A program made the position numbers and the translations under genes. DNA of 64,000 nt from Rhynchopus sp. YZ270_cl-10 (lineage: Eukaryota; Euglenozoa; Diplonemea; Diplonemida; Diplonemidae): NCBI GenBank assembly GCA_964035575.1, contig OZ037897.1, forward strand, positions 248,001 to 312,000, written 5' to 3'. Positions within the stretch are counted from its first letter, which is position 1. Every line of letters starts with the position of its first letter. Positions 22,380-32,803 of the stretch are shown here, piece after piece. Below the pieces are notes generated by a model, which saw nothing but the letters and a program-made list of their open reading frames with translations, did no database searches and was not told where the DNA came from.

Positions 22380-22527
22380 CAATGGCGAAGTAAAAACCAC
22401 AATTCAAGTACCGTCTTCGTAAAAATGTTCGACCGTAAAAAAGGACGAACTTCCAGAAAATCCGAAAAAGTACGAACTTTAGTACGGTCGAAAATTTTTA
22501 CGAAGACGGTAATTCACTTTACCATTG
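22380..22527. mobile_element. Foldback element interrupted by a second MITE
   Basis: The outer arms CAATGGCGAAGTAAA and TTCACTTTACCATTG are split by the complete TA-flanked MITE at 22411-22509. Related outer elements are at about 41593-41680 and 41909-42078 (arms ACGACGTTGAAGTAAA). The order of insertion is therefore outer first, inner second. Confidence 0.65.
22411..22509. mobile_element. TA-flanked MITE (CCGTCTTCGTAAAAATGTTC type)
   Basis: A 99-bp element with long inverted arms CCGTCTTCGTAAAAATGTTC/complement and TA on both sides (22409-22410, 22510-22511). The second copy at 28853-28954 is also flanked by TA. The TA duplication suggests cross-mobilisation by a mariner/Tc1-type transposase. 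Confidence 0.75.
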
Positions 22528-22556
22528 AGCATGGATTTATTCCCTTATGTTATGAA

Positions 22557-22588
22557 CATATCTTCATTTTTAAAAAAATGAAGATATG
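22557..22588. repeat. Short perfect hairpin
   Basis: CATATCTTCATTTTT and its complement are separated by a few A residues. Isolated; no role is evident. Confidence 0.5.
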
Positions 22589-22589
22589 A

Positions 22590-24248
22590 AGAAATATGCG
22601 ATTCGTTCAATAGCGCTATGCCAATGGATCGCCCTTCTCGATGCCTTTCTTTCAACATAAAAAAGTACAGAACAAACTTACAAATGATATTATGAAAGTG
22701 CCTCTTGTGTACACACATCTTTCAAAAAAGAATTTTTTGATGGCAAAAAAAATCCCCAAGAAATTCGTGGAATCGAAGGTCTTAAGGGAATGGTGGGGTG
22801 GGGAAGAAAACGCGGTCTCAAAGGGGTTGAAGGAAAAGGTTGTGGGAAAAGTTATTGATGCAGTCACCTCTAACTGACCCACTGTACGATGCCAGCCCCC
22901 CGGATGAAAGCACCACAAAATGATGACCGTGAATATTGACAATATTTTAATACCGTGAGAGTGACTCACGGTTTGCATGTTGGTGCATTACAGGTGGTCC
23001 AACAAACACAAAAAGAAGTGGTCAAACGAGCTTAAACAACAAAAAAAATTAGCAAAAAACATCCAAAAACCTTTAGTGTTCACCGCCATCCTGTTTTAGG
23101 TGACCTATTGAGAACACTGCGACGCTCGGCTGGTGAAAAGGGGGTACAGTTGATGATGAAAGGTATTGTACTACCGTATCGGTAACATATACTGACCGTA
23201 AAAAATGTTTGACCTTTTCAGAATTTCTAGGGGAGTTTGACCTTTTTTACGGTCAGTATATATTACCCGGCGACGTTATGCCTCTTGTCCATGCACGCAT
23301 CAAGGTGAGTTTTGATTGCGTGCTGGCAACTGAAGGCAGACGCAGGTATGTGCATCAAAAGGGGGGAGAAGCAGGGTATAGTGTAGATGCGCTGTTTTGT
23401 GGTCTCCCAGTTCGCGCGTTGTGTTGCTTTCGTGAACAGAAGCTTGAGCTTTGGTATTGAAAGAATTTATTTTTTTTACTTTGGTTTTGAATTGAAAAAA
23501 TGTGTGTGTACGGGAACGTTGCCCAGAATGTGTATATCCTTCCGTTTTGCTTGACCTAAGCAGTGTTAAGGGGTTGTTAACACGAGGGGAAAGATGTGTG
23601 CGGCCTTTTTTGTTGTATGACTTGGCTTTTTTGTTTTGCGTTCGTTTATTGAAAAAAAAAACCCCCCTTTGGTAATAATAGCGGGAACACCCGAGGATGG
23701 TGTACATGCTACGATTTGGTTTAATTGTTTTAGTCTTTTTGGGGTATTGACAATCAACCATTTGTCTGAGGGGTATGAGGGGGAATGAGGGGGGAGAGAG
23801 AAAAAACAAAAACGATTTTGGTACTCCCTGACAACCCCATTTTTGCGGGGTTCGTGTGGGGTTCATTTTGCGAAGCTCGTAGATGCTACATTAATATGAG
23901 AAAATCATGTAAAATAATAATAGTCATTATAGAGCTGCCTTTCAGCATTTCGTCCCCTCTTGTGATTTTTCTCCTTTTCCTTTCCTTTTTGGTGGAAAAT
24001 GGGTTTATTTGAAAACATTGAAGCAGAAATTTCAGGTGGAGAGGGGAGGGGGGGCAAAAGCAGTGGACCTCTGTGAAGAAAAGTGTTAGTGGTCGCACAC
24101 CCCAAAAAAAAAAAAGGGAAACCAGGGAAGGGGGTGTGTTCGGTTCATTTTGACAATTCAAAGCTGCCCCACTCTCTTTGAGACCAGCCTAACCATCGTG
24201 TGAGTGTGATAAATGGTTATTGATACAGGCACCTCCGACTGACCCACA
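22590..24248. other. Gene-free region with MITE relatives
   Basis: No supported gene. It holds an inverted-repeat element at about 23165-23315 whose relative, in the opposite orientation, sits inside an intron at 62751-62892; the two share a stretch containing CTTGTCCATGCACGCATCAA. A motif ending CCTCTAACTGACCCAC near 22866 recurs near 24228, directly beside the hAT insertion. Confidence 0.5.
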
Positions 24249-24371
24249 GCCCTCCCCAAGGGTACCTGTAACTCGGGGATCGGGCCCCGGATTTTTTTTG
24301 GGAAATTTTCCCCACGTAAAAGTACATGGGGAAAGGCTATCTGTTTGTTATTAATTTAAAACCGATTTACG

Positions 24372-24608
24372 GCCGAGGCCGAAATTTGTATTCCGACTCA
24401 GATCGTTCCGATCTTTCAAATAAAGCCGGTTTCAATTTGAAAAACGTTACCCTGAGGAGCGAGTGGGTATTTTCAAGTTTTTTACGTGTAATAACCCTCT
24501 GGTATGTGTGTCCTTTACCTTACACTGGCGTTGACCACGGTATTTGCGGATTTCCGGCCGGGCCGAAATTTGTATTCCGACTCAGATCGTTCCGATCTTT
24601 CAAATAAA
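24372..24608 (+). repeat. Direct repeat pair inside the hAT left end
   Basis: A unit of about 50-60 bp containing TTTGTATTCCGACTCAGATC occurs near 24372-24426 and again near 24549-24608, about 180 bp apart. Repeated subterminal motifs are the usual transposase binding sites in hAT elements; the role here is inferred from position. Confidence 0.65.
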
Positions 24609-24741
24609 ACAGGAGCAGAAAAAAAAATCACGCAGCGAGTGACTTTTCTGAGATTTCCCCATTCCCTCTCCCTCCTTGAAAACCCTCCTCCACCACAGCC
24701 CCTTCAGGGATTCTTGCTTTTATCTTTTATCTTAAGTTAAA

Positions 24742-25899
24742 ATGCAGTATCATGTTCTCGACTTTTTGCCAACGTACCTCTGCACCCGGAAAACAGCGTG
24801 TGAGACGCATGCGCAAAGGTACGCAACGAAGACAACCGCGAGTGCTGATACCGGGGATGCGCAGCAGAAGCTGACATGCGGGTACGTCGCATTGATGGGG
24901 GCAAAGCTGTGGTCCGACGAGCGCAAGCGGATGGGATCGGCACCGAGCAAAGAGGAGATCCGCGAGTTCATCGCGAAGACGACAAGGGACGACTTCGGCA
25001 TGACGGCGGAGAGGTGGCAAGAGGTTCACGAAGGTAGCCTGCGTGGGACATTTGTGTGCCTCACAAACCTTGAGGTTGACCACTTCGCTAAAAAAAACAT
25101 ACGATCCACTTCTGTTGTCACCCCGCCCCAGTTCCAGCGGGGACCAGTGATGTTGGGGACGGTGATCCTCTTCCTTCCTCCCGTGGGGTGTCAAAAGCAC
25201 GGGCACTTTTGCACCTTTTTTTTTGTTCAAGCGCCGAATGAACGAAAACGAGTAGCACTCTCCTTCGCCAATGGCAAGCTCGTCGTTAAGGCGGCTGATG
25301 GTGGAGAGCTGCTGCGGCCGAACCCCACCACAACAGCAGACCCGAAGGCCTGCTTCAAAAAAGTAGGTGGCAAGTGGGGGTGCCAGACCTGCGCAGATGC
25401 CGTGAAGAATCGGCGGATGGAGAAGTTCGGCCAGGAGGAGAAAAATGCCTGGATAGACTTCCAGGTTACTCACTCCTCAGATGCGCTTCGACGGGCACAG
25501 AACAAGCACCTCACCTCCACGGCGCACAACAAGGCAAACGACGCGAAGTCAGAGAAAGGAGAGGCAACGCAGCCGAAGCCCCGCAAGATCATCCGGCCCT
25601 CACAAAAAAAGGTCGATCTGTTTTCCCAACTCCACTGCACGTTTTATAGTGCAGTGCGAAAGGGGACAGAACACAGCGTGGTGGCAGCAACAGCCGGCTC
25701 CCTCCCCGGCATTACGAACAAGTACGCTGTCCCCCGTCACGTGTCAGAAATGATCACGATATGGGCAAAGCAGTGTCGGGAGAAAATCTCTGTGGAGGTA
25801 AAGCGCTGCAGTGTGCTTGCACTAATTACCGACGCCCCCCTCCACAGCGAACACCTCAGGACACACACACCCCTGCACCACCCCCTTTTTTTGTTTTGA
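24742..25899 (+). CDS. hAT transposon ORF with BED-type zinc finger
   Basis: A 385-codon frame. After a charged N-terminal part it has a BED-like finger near residue 215 (CQTCADAV, then HLTSTAH about 45 residues later), the DNA-binding module typical of hAT transposases, followed by a helical stretch (YAVPRHVSEMITIWAKQCRE) and CSVLALITDA, which resembles the first catalytic-Asp block. The segment 25034-25231 (198 nt, GT...AG, multiple of three) may be an intron, because the coded sequence there is unlike protein. After about 25838 the frame loses hAT similarity, and the transposase core resumes in another frame near 26150. Either an unrecognised intron or decay separates the two parts. Confidence 0.72.
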   Translation: MQYHVLDFLPTYLCTRKTACETHAQRYATKTTASADTGDAQQKLTCGYVALMGAKLWSDERKRMGSAPSKEEIREFIAKTTRDDFGMTAERWQEVHEGSLRGTFVCLTNLEVDHFAKKNIRSTSVVTPPQFQRGPVMLGTVILFLPPVGCQKHGHFCTFFFVQAPNERKRVALSFANGKLVVKAADGGELLRPNPTTTADPKACFKKVGGKWGCQTCADAVKNRRMEKFGQEEKNAWIDFQVTHSSDALRRAQNKHLTSTAHNKANDAKSEKGEATQPKPRKIIRPSQKKVDLFSQLHCTFYSAVRKGTEHSVVAATAGSLPGITNKYAVPRHVSEMITIWAKQCREKISVEVKRCSVLALITDAPLHSEHLRTHTPLHHPLFLF

Positions 25900-25940
25900 C
25901 AATTTTGAGACTCCGGCCTCTCGTGAAAGGAGTGCGTGCG

Positions 25941-27823
25941 ATGTCTACTGGAAGTGAAGCGGCAGCAGCGACACCTGCACCCACACCTGCACCTGCAGCA
26001 CCGAAGATGGACAAGAAGGCTGCTGCCGAGGCGCGTGCCGCACTCTCTGCGGAGGTCGCAGACATGCAGCGCCAGCTTCTTGAGAAGACGCGCGAGCTTT
26101 CGGCACTCACTGCGACGTCTGGCAAGCGCAGCTCCAAGGGCAAGGCAGTTCCATCAAAGGGGTTCATAAAGACGTCAACGTGTTCTTGCTCCGCTTTCTC
26201 CTGTACTCGGCGGCGGGACAAGCATTACGTGTTGTGGAGAGATATGTAGGGCTTACAGAGAACAAAGATGTGTCCGCCAACGCTAAGTCTGTCTACAAAC
26301 AGTTGCAAGACGCCATTGGTGCTGTGGGTGTTACAGAAAAGGAGGTGTCGGGGGTTATTGCTGACAGCTGCAGCACGTTGACGGGGCATAAAAACGGTCT
26401 CGTCGGGGTGATGAAGCTCAAGGAGAGGTGTCTGCAGGGGCATTTCGCTGACAGTGCGCACCTCATCCAGGTGGAGATGAAGCCCCTGATGAAGCTCTCC
26501 GGGGTGAAGGAGCTGTCGGACATGATCCGGGACCTCGACCGTAGCTACTTTTCTTCGCCCAAGCTCTACCGCGATTTGGTGCTCGAGTCGGAGAAGAAGT
26601 TCACGAAGACCGGCAAGCAGAGGAAACTGGTGCTGAGACCTTCTGTCTCGTACAGAATCCGGTGGCTGGCCAAGCACACAACCACGTTTCTGCGGGCGAA
26701 GCGGATGCTCCCTATGTGGAGGCACCACGTGGCTGTCGGCACTGCGTGGACCAACACAAAGGCTCGCAACGACGACGGTGAGACAAAAACGAAAGGACTC
26801 AAAGCCACCCACACGAAGCTCCTCCGCCTTCTTGAAGATGAAACCCTCGCGCCGAATTTGGATTTCTACTGTGCCTTGCTAAAAATTTTGCAGAAATCAA
26901 CTCTGGTGGCACAGGGATCTGGCGCCATCCTCTTGCACGTCCTCTTTACCGTCAACGAGAGCATCGCTGAGATTGAGTTGCTGAAAAATGAAGAGAGCAG
27001 TATGGAAGCGCGCATGGAAGCTTGCGAAGTGTCCATAGCGGGGCTGAAGCGCTATGTCCAGAGGACAGGTCCAGTTGCAAAGGCGGTTGTAACGATGTTG
27101 AACATCTACCGCATATCTGCGCTCTCTGACGCAGACCTGAAGGGATACGCAAACCAGGAACTGGGCCTGGTTTTAGAGTCCCTGGGTATGCAACGTCAAC
27201 TGCCGGATGAGAGCGACGACTTCACATCTGGTCAGTGGCTTCTTGCTAAAACTATGGCCAAGCAGGACACGTCGTGGAGCCGGTGGTTCGCAGTGATAAA
27301 CGGTGTACAGGGGAGAGTAAAGATCGCCTTGGAATACGGTGTTGTCTTCTCGTCGTGTTCTTCATGTAAAGCGGAGGGTATGTTCGGGAAGCTGCGCCAC
27401 TCTGTGCTCAAAAGAACCCAGGTAGCAGTGACGACACTCTGCGATGAGCAGATTATCAGGGATTCTGGCCCGGCACCTGCAGACGCGGCGACATTTATCC
27501 GTGATGGCACGATTAAATTTTTGGAAAAGCCACGTCGCCTAGCTCGCAAACGGAAGGAACGTGTCGCACCAAAAGGAATATTTGATAAAGTTGAGGAGCG
27601 TATGCGTGCAGCCAAAGGTTCTCTCCCCCACTACGAAGAAGAGATGGATGACGAGGAAGTTGAGGAAGAGTCGTCTGAAGAAACGTCGTCTGGAGAAAAC
27701 GAAGAATTCGAAGAGGAGGAAGACGAAGAAGACGAAGAAGGAGAAGAAGAAGAAGAGGAGGAGGAAGAGGAAGGCGGAAGCGATGACGGCGACTGCCGAC
27801 AAACCAAGCGCGTGAAGCATTAG
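25941..27823 (+). CDS. hAT transposase core (DDE/RNase H-like) with acidic tail
   Basis: An alanine/proline-rich start at 25941 (MSTGSEAAAATPAPTP) shifts frame around 26150-26180 into a long hAT core ending at 27823. Core signs: RVVERYVGL, then GVIADSCSTLTGHKNGLVGV (the Asp block), AHLIQVEMK, IRWLAKHTTTFLRAKRMLP (the RW block), and CKAEGMFGKLRHSVLKR, which matches the C-terminal catalytic Glu/dimerisation block. The protein ends in a glutamate run and KRVKH. It moves the element by cut and paste. The shift between frames means the start is uncertain and the gene may be inactive, unless an intron bridges it. The core looks close to the ZNF862/KIAA-type hAT branch by motif pattern. Confidence 0.8.
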
Positions 27824-28288
27824 ACTTTTCATTATCAATAGATGACGTCATTTTATTTTTTCTCTCCACACGAAGACATCTAAGTGTGTAGAAACCAGAC
27901 AAAAAGAGAATCGACATTTGACTTGTTAACGGCTTTTCCATTTCCTTTTCACATCATTTCACTTTGCGTGCCACATCAGGATTTCACCTTTTGGGCTGCG
28001 TTCAACGAAGGCAAGTCTTCTTTCCTATCATCAAGTTATCAAGATCAGTTGGTTGGCTAATTGTCTGTTTTTCTTCTTTTTTATTTTTATTTTCCTTATT
28101 TCTTTTTGACTGCACCTCTCCGCTTTGGCGGTAGGTAGCGAAATGCGATACATAGGCACCCCTCTGCGCCCTCCCTGCACCCCTCTTTAAGAGCCCCCTT
28201 ACAAAAACCCCCCTAAACGTAATCCGGGGATCGGGGATCGGGGATCGGGGATTTTACCCCCAATATTTACAGGTACCCTTGGCCCTCC

Positions 28289-28559
28289 CCTAGGCATACC
28301 TAGAAGGCGAATATGATATTCGCCCTATATTCGGCCTATATTCGGATCCGAATATAGGCCGAATATGGCCCAAGAATTTTGGATCCGAATATAGGCCGAA
28401 TATCATATTCGCTTTCTAGGTATGCCTAGGCACACCTAGAAGGCGAATACATATTCGTCCTATACTCGGATCCGAATATAGGGCGAAAACAGGCGAATAT
28501 GCCATATTCGGATCCGAATGTGAGGCGAATACGAAATTCGCCTTCTAGGTATGCCTAGG
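28289..28559. mobile_element. Double foldback repeat next to the hAT insertion
   Basis: Two hairpin units in tandem (28289-28431 and about 28432-28559), each with ends like CCTAGGCATACCTAGAAGGC and complement, and rich in GGATCCGAATATAGG words. The hAT target duplication abuts its left end, so the hAT element inserted at or beside the foldback. Confidence 0.7.
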
Positions 28560-29564
28560 TGAAAGCACCGATAAATCAATAAAAAAGGAAAGGGTTGAAA
28601 GTGCCAAAACGCCTCGTCACACTAACAACGGCGAAGACGCAGGCACCTGGTTCTCCGTGGGTGATCGAACCCCCAGAGAGAGGCACTTCATCGGCAACCC
28701 TTTGAACCCATGCGAACCCTTTAACAGGGTTCGCAGACTGAACAGGGTCCAAAAAAGAAAAAGGGGTGTAAAAGTTGAAAGTGCAAACGCCTCACCGTAC
28801 ACTGGTGGACGCTAGCATTGAATGGTAGGAAAAAGCCTCAATTTTTAGAGTACCGTATTCGTTAAAAAATGTTCGACCGTAAAAAATATCGAACTTCCAG
28901 AAAAATCCTGAAAAGGTCGAACATGAGTACGGTCGATACTTTTTACGATTACGGTAGTTGAAACGTGCTAAAAACGCAGCTCAGTCGAGTTCATGCAAAC
29001 AATGAGACATGGGTGGTCCGTACCGTAAGAGAACGGAGGCGGTTCACAACTGCTCAGAAAATAAAAAAAAAAGGTGGTGTCAAAACGTGAAGTAATTTGG
29101 TACGTACCGGGCACGCTTGCCCAACGATGCTTCATCGATCTGGCAATGCGTGCCACGTACACACAGCTTAAACATCACCTTTTTGTGGTGCTTGGAATGA
29201 ACCGATTTTTCTTTCTTTGACCATTTTATTTATTGCCATACATTAGTTTACACAAAATTTTGAGGGGGAAAGATGGATTGGGTCCATGTGGTGCACAGAC
29301 ACGGAACCATCTAGAATGAAGACAGTCTTTTCGAACGCTTCGAAACAACGTTATTTTTGTTATTTGGAGAAAAAAAAAAAGCTTGAGTAAGCTTGAAATA
29401 GTATGAAAACGTGAAAATGATGAAAATGTGGTCTCACGTACGCACATCAACAAAAAAATATGATTTTATTTTAAAAAACTGTTTCTTAGAGAAAATTCAA
29501 TAAAAACCTCTTTAAAAAAGGTCAATTCTTTCAGCATTTTTCTTTATATTCTATATCACCTTTT
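28560..29564. other. Intergenic region with delta repeats and a MITE
   Basis: No supported gene. Delta copies at 28594-28645 and 28770-28815 bracket a B-box-like GGGGGTTCGATC (minus strand), and the TA-flanked MITE follows at 28853-28954. Confidence 0.5.
28853..28954. mobile_element. TA-flanked MITE, second copy
   Basis: A 102-bp inverted-repeat element related to 22411-22509 (shared ATGTTCGACCGTAAAAAA and GTACGGTCGA), flanked by TA at 28851-28852 and 28955-28956. Confidence 0.75.
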
Positions 29565-32282
29565 TTAATGATACTTAATGATAGCAGGATTGAACTCTTG
29601 GTCATCAATATATGCCCTCAGGCGTACTGCTTCTGTTGCAAGCGCTGCGGGAATCCCTACGAAGCTTTCTTCCGCCTTCTCCCATTCCCCCGAGACGATG
29701 TTCTCAAACGTTACGTTCCATTGAACGTAATTCGACGCAGAATCCATCTGCTGCAGTTGGTACATCCATTCGTCTTCTTTCACGCCGCCTTTCTGCTGAT
29801 GCACTACAAACACCCTTATCGCATTCGCAGTTCTCTTCGGAAATGATATGCCGTCCACTGTTTGCAGGTCATACCAGGTTTTCACATCTCTTGCCACGAA
29901 TGTATCGATTAACCCTTTATATCCGTGAACTTTATTGAATTGCTCCAATGCGACTACCCATGGAACGACTTCTGAGACGATGGTGACTTTTTTCATTCCT
30001 TGGCAACCCATATGACCGACTCTGGCATCGCCACTGCAGATTGCGAAGGAAAGTTCTGGTTGGTTTGTTGACTCGACCATGCCTACTTCGCCAAAACCGC
30101 TTCCGACAGCTACCCTGCATCGTGCAGAATAGGCCGCCTGCACCGCAGACACCCTATGCGTCGTTACCATTGAATACGCATTGTACGCTGCAAGAATTCT
30201 GTCCCCAGAGAAGGTATCGATAACACCCTTCCCTGCCTGCACTGTTTGCATGATAATCATCGCCCAATCGGAATGGCCTGCGATGGCATCACCTTGGCCT
30301 CTTCCAAGGAGATGAGCGTGCCATCCTTTAATGTTAAACGCCACCATGGTTACACTCTTCTTTTTAAGCACAAATGAGTCCCCAAAACCGATGCGGCGCA
30401 TGCTCATTTGCAATGGGGAGAGTACTGGGGTTTCGGTGCCTTCGGAGCTTCGCATGCTTTCTTCAAGGACGGTCGGAACTCCTGGAAATTTTTGAATAGA
30501 TCCTGGAGCAGGAGATTCACGGTATGACCGCCTCCGATCGGCACCAGAAAGCGCGCGGGAGGAGAATTGACCGCTTCCGAGGTTGATACCTGGGGAGAGA
30601 GGCCCGCCGTTTTCCTCATCAGTGCCTTGGATTAGGACCGATTGTGGCATGTAGTTGCGGAATTCAATGAGGTTCTTGACCATAAGGCAGAAGCTGTGCT
30701 GCATCGCGTTGACTTCGTGCAAATGAGAGAGGGAGCGGTCGAGATCGATTTGGTCGAGGTTCATTAAGGAAACCTGGTGCATATCTTGCTGTAAGGTGTA
30801 TAAAGGGCGGGTGATCCACTTCGCCATGAAAACTGCAAGGCCAAAGAGGGAGGCAACCACCACAGCAATAACGCAGGCAGTCATAATGAGGGAGGACCGT
30901 TTTTGGCTGTCTTGGTCGTTCCGATCGGCAAGGTTTTTGTCGAAAATGCGGGCCCGCGAATCATCGATCGTCCCCATCACCGCCTCGCGAGGAACCAACA
31001 AGGAAATGTAAAACCTCAAATTGGCCCTCTCCACCACCTGCACCATGGTCCAATATAGCACCGCACCGTTCGCCTCTGAGGCTTGGAACACCCCAAAATG
31101 GTCTGCCGTCTCTCTGGCGGCCACTGCGTACCCTTCCCCACCTAGCACCTCGGCACCATGCTCTGCAATGACGGAGGCCTTGCTCTCATTCACCTGGGTG
31201 TGGTTCAGGATGTCTATTGTCTCTGCGTACATCGAGGTCTGGCCTTGCAACTCCACCTGCTTCACTGTCATATACCGTCCTGCATTGTATGCGAGAAGCG
31301 TCCCAACGGCTTGCGACCAAGGGTTGCGGTCAATGCAATAAATGTGTGACTCTTTCGGTAGCTCCAGGTGTTGAAAGATCCGCGCTAATCCATCCCCTTG
31401 AACGCCAACGAAGAACATACCGGTTCGTTTGTTTTGCCGTGGGGTGGCGTCGTGCATGCTTGGATGCGACAACGTATAGGTCGCCATCAGCTGCAAAAAG
31501 TTATGAAACCCAGTAACCGGCGCATACGATACCTCCCCTACCGGATTCAACGGCCCCTCCGAAAAGATATTCCCTGTCGCCCTCCCTGCCACTTCATTAA
31601 AAATATCTGTCCCAACCGAGGTCTTAGGGTATACCACACATACTGACTCCAGGTCATAATCTCTGTCACATGGTTTGCCAGGTTGGCGGTACATCTGGCC
31701 GTTCGGCATAGCCATGCCTACCTCCACCTCGGCGGCATTGAACCCAAAGCTTCCATTTGCTCGCGTTTCGACAACCTGGAGAACCGGGTTCTCTCCGAGG
31801 TCCACCCGATAGAGATAGGCTAACTCACCCCCAGAGGACCCAGGGGTTTGATGGGAGGGGCTGAAAGGGAGGGGGTAATAGGCGATTTGGTCGGTGCCAA
31901 GCTCTGCAGTGACTTCAATACGAGAGCGGATCGCGGATCGGACGAGAGTGTCGATGAAATCCGCGCTGTTTGCGGTGTCCGGGTGCTGTGCCTCAACCAT
32001 CTGTGCCAGCTCCCGCAACGCCCGCTCTGGTACATCCAAATACTGCCCGACCTTCTCTGTGACACCCAGAGACGTTGCCTTGAGGTATCTGTTCGCTACA
32101 TTGTGCAAATCCTCTTCCCCACTCAGCAAACAGCTTGCGACCCCATCGTCTCCTGTAGCGCGGGCTTTATCTAAAAGGTCGTACCCAGCGGAGATTGTAA
32201 TACCACCAATCACAGCCCCAGTGCAGATCACCAAAGCAACAGACAGCAAAATCACCATCGCCTGCACGCCAGCGACAAACAT
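29565..32282 (-). CDS. Receptor-like membrane protein with HAMP-like linker and divergent class III cyclase domain
   Basis: 905 residues from the ATG at 32282, chosen because a pyrimidine tract plus CAG lies shortly upstream and the next residues are a signal-anchor (MVILLSVALVICTGAVIGG); the frame is open 47 codons further. Residues 30-440 form an extracellular, Cache-like region. A second membrane helix (SLIMTACVIAVVVASLFGLAVF, near 455-480) leads into a HAMP-like linker (ITRPLYTLQQDM) and FRNYMPQSVL. The C-terminal part resembles a class III nucleotidyl cyclase (VTMVAFNIKGW, VIDTFSGDRILAAYNAY, VGSGFGEVGMV). The first metal Asp position looks like Asn, and the GDxVNxAxRL-type block is not recognisable, so it may be a non-catalytic or altered cyclase. 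Probable role: signal sensing at the membrane. Confidence 0.82.
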   Translation of the reverse strand: MFVAGVQAMVILLSVALVICTGAVIGGITISAGYDLLDKARATGDDGVASCLLSGEEDLHNVANRYLKATSLGVTEKVGQYLDVPERALRELAQMVEAQHPDTANSADFIDTLVRSAIRSRIEVTAELGTDQIAYYPLPFSPSHQTPGSSGGELAYLYRVDLGENPVLQVVETRANGSFGFNAAEVEVGMAMPNGQMYRQPGKPCDRDYDLESVCVVYPKTSVGTDIFNEVAGRATGNIFSEGPLNPVGEVSYAPVTGFHNFLQLMATYTLSHPSMHDATPRQNKRTGMFFVGVQGDGLARIFQHLELPKESHIYCIDRNPWSQAVGTLLAYNAGRYMTVKQVELQGQTSMYAETIDILNHTQVNESKASVIAEHGAEVLGGEGYAVAARETADHFGVFQASEANGAVLYWTMVQVVERANLRFYISLLVPREAVMGTIDDSRARIFDKNLADRNDQDSQKRSSLIMTACVIAVVVASLFGLAVFMAKWITRPLYTLQQDMHQVSLMNLDQIDLDRSLSHLHEVNAMQHSFCLMVKNLIEFRNYMPQSVLIQGTDEENGGPLSPGINLGSGQFSSRALSGADRRRSYRESPAPGSIQKFPGVPTVLEESMRSSEGTETPVLSPLQMSMRRIGFGDSFVLKKKSVTMVAFNIKGWHAHLLGRGQGDAIAGHSDWAMIIMQTVQAGKGVIDTFSGDRILAAYNAYSMVTTHRVSAVQAAYSARCRVAVGSGFGEVGMVESTNQPELSFAICSGDARVGHMGCQGMKKVTIVSEVVPWVVALEQFNKVHGYKGLIDTFVARDVKTWYDLQTVDGISFPKRTANAIRVFVVHQQKGGVKEDEWMYQLQQMDSASNYVQWNVTFENIVSGEWEKAEESFVGIPAALATEAVRLRAYIDDQEFNPAIIKYH

Positions 32283-32803
32283 TGTGTGGTTTTGTTTTGG
32301 TTTGAGGATTATTTCATACCATCCCCCTGAAGTGAAGAGATATGGGGAGGTGAGGTGAGGAAAGATTGAGGGGAAAGTAGATACCAGAAAGAATCGTTTT
32401 TTAAATAGTTCTACTCCAGGCATTGGCCTTTATTTTGAGGAGGGAAAAAAAGGGAACTTTTTTTTGTTTCCCATTGCCATTGTTATTGGCATTGGGGACG
32501 TAAAAAAAACCCCCCTCCTCCACAAAAGGTTATGCAACCCAACACCGCAACGCCACTACCCGAAAGCTACAAAACAATGGGTTAGGGTTTTTAAAAAAAG
32601 ATACTAGATCAGGTGAAAAAAGCGTTGTGCGTTGTGCTGTTCTCAATACCTCCCCCTTCCCACGACGTTAACCACATCTTACCCTGGCAGGCCACCCTAC
32701 ACATCCCATATTAATGGGTGAGCCAACCAACTCTTTTAGACGATTCTGTTGTTGCCCAGGATTAAAAAAAAGTGTCAGAGGATTTGGAAGCAGAACCAAC
32801 CCC
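32283..32803. other. Intergenic region
   Basis: No gene or known repeat seen. It contains the presumptive acceptor (CTTCACTTCAG on the minus strand, near 32330) for the receptor gene and a two-codon upstream ATG frame after it. Confidence 0.4.

Larger units (their letters stand above)
24257..28281 (+). mobile_element. hAT superfamily DNA transposon, 4.0 kb
   Basis: A 4,025-bp element with 15-bp terminal inverted repeats CAAGGGTACCTGTAA (24257-24271) and TTACAGGTACCCTTG (28267-28281), flanked by an 8-bp target duplication GCCCTCCC (24249-24256 and 28282-28289). Subterminal GGGGATCGGG words occur near both ends. It carries a BED-finger frame (24742-25899) and a hAT transposase frame (to 27823) on the plus strand, opposite to all host genes. 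Two 50-60-bp direct repeats lie inside the left end. The intact ends and duplication suggest a fairly young insertion. Confidence 0.93.

Noticed and set aside
28640-28740. tRNA gene candidate around GGGGGTTCGATCACCC (minus strand)
   Set aside because: The T-arm pairing is imperfect and no acceptor or anticodon arm could be folded around it.
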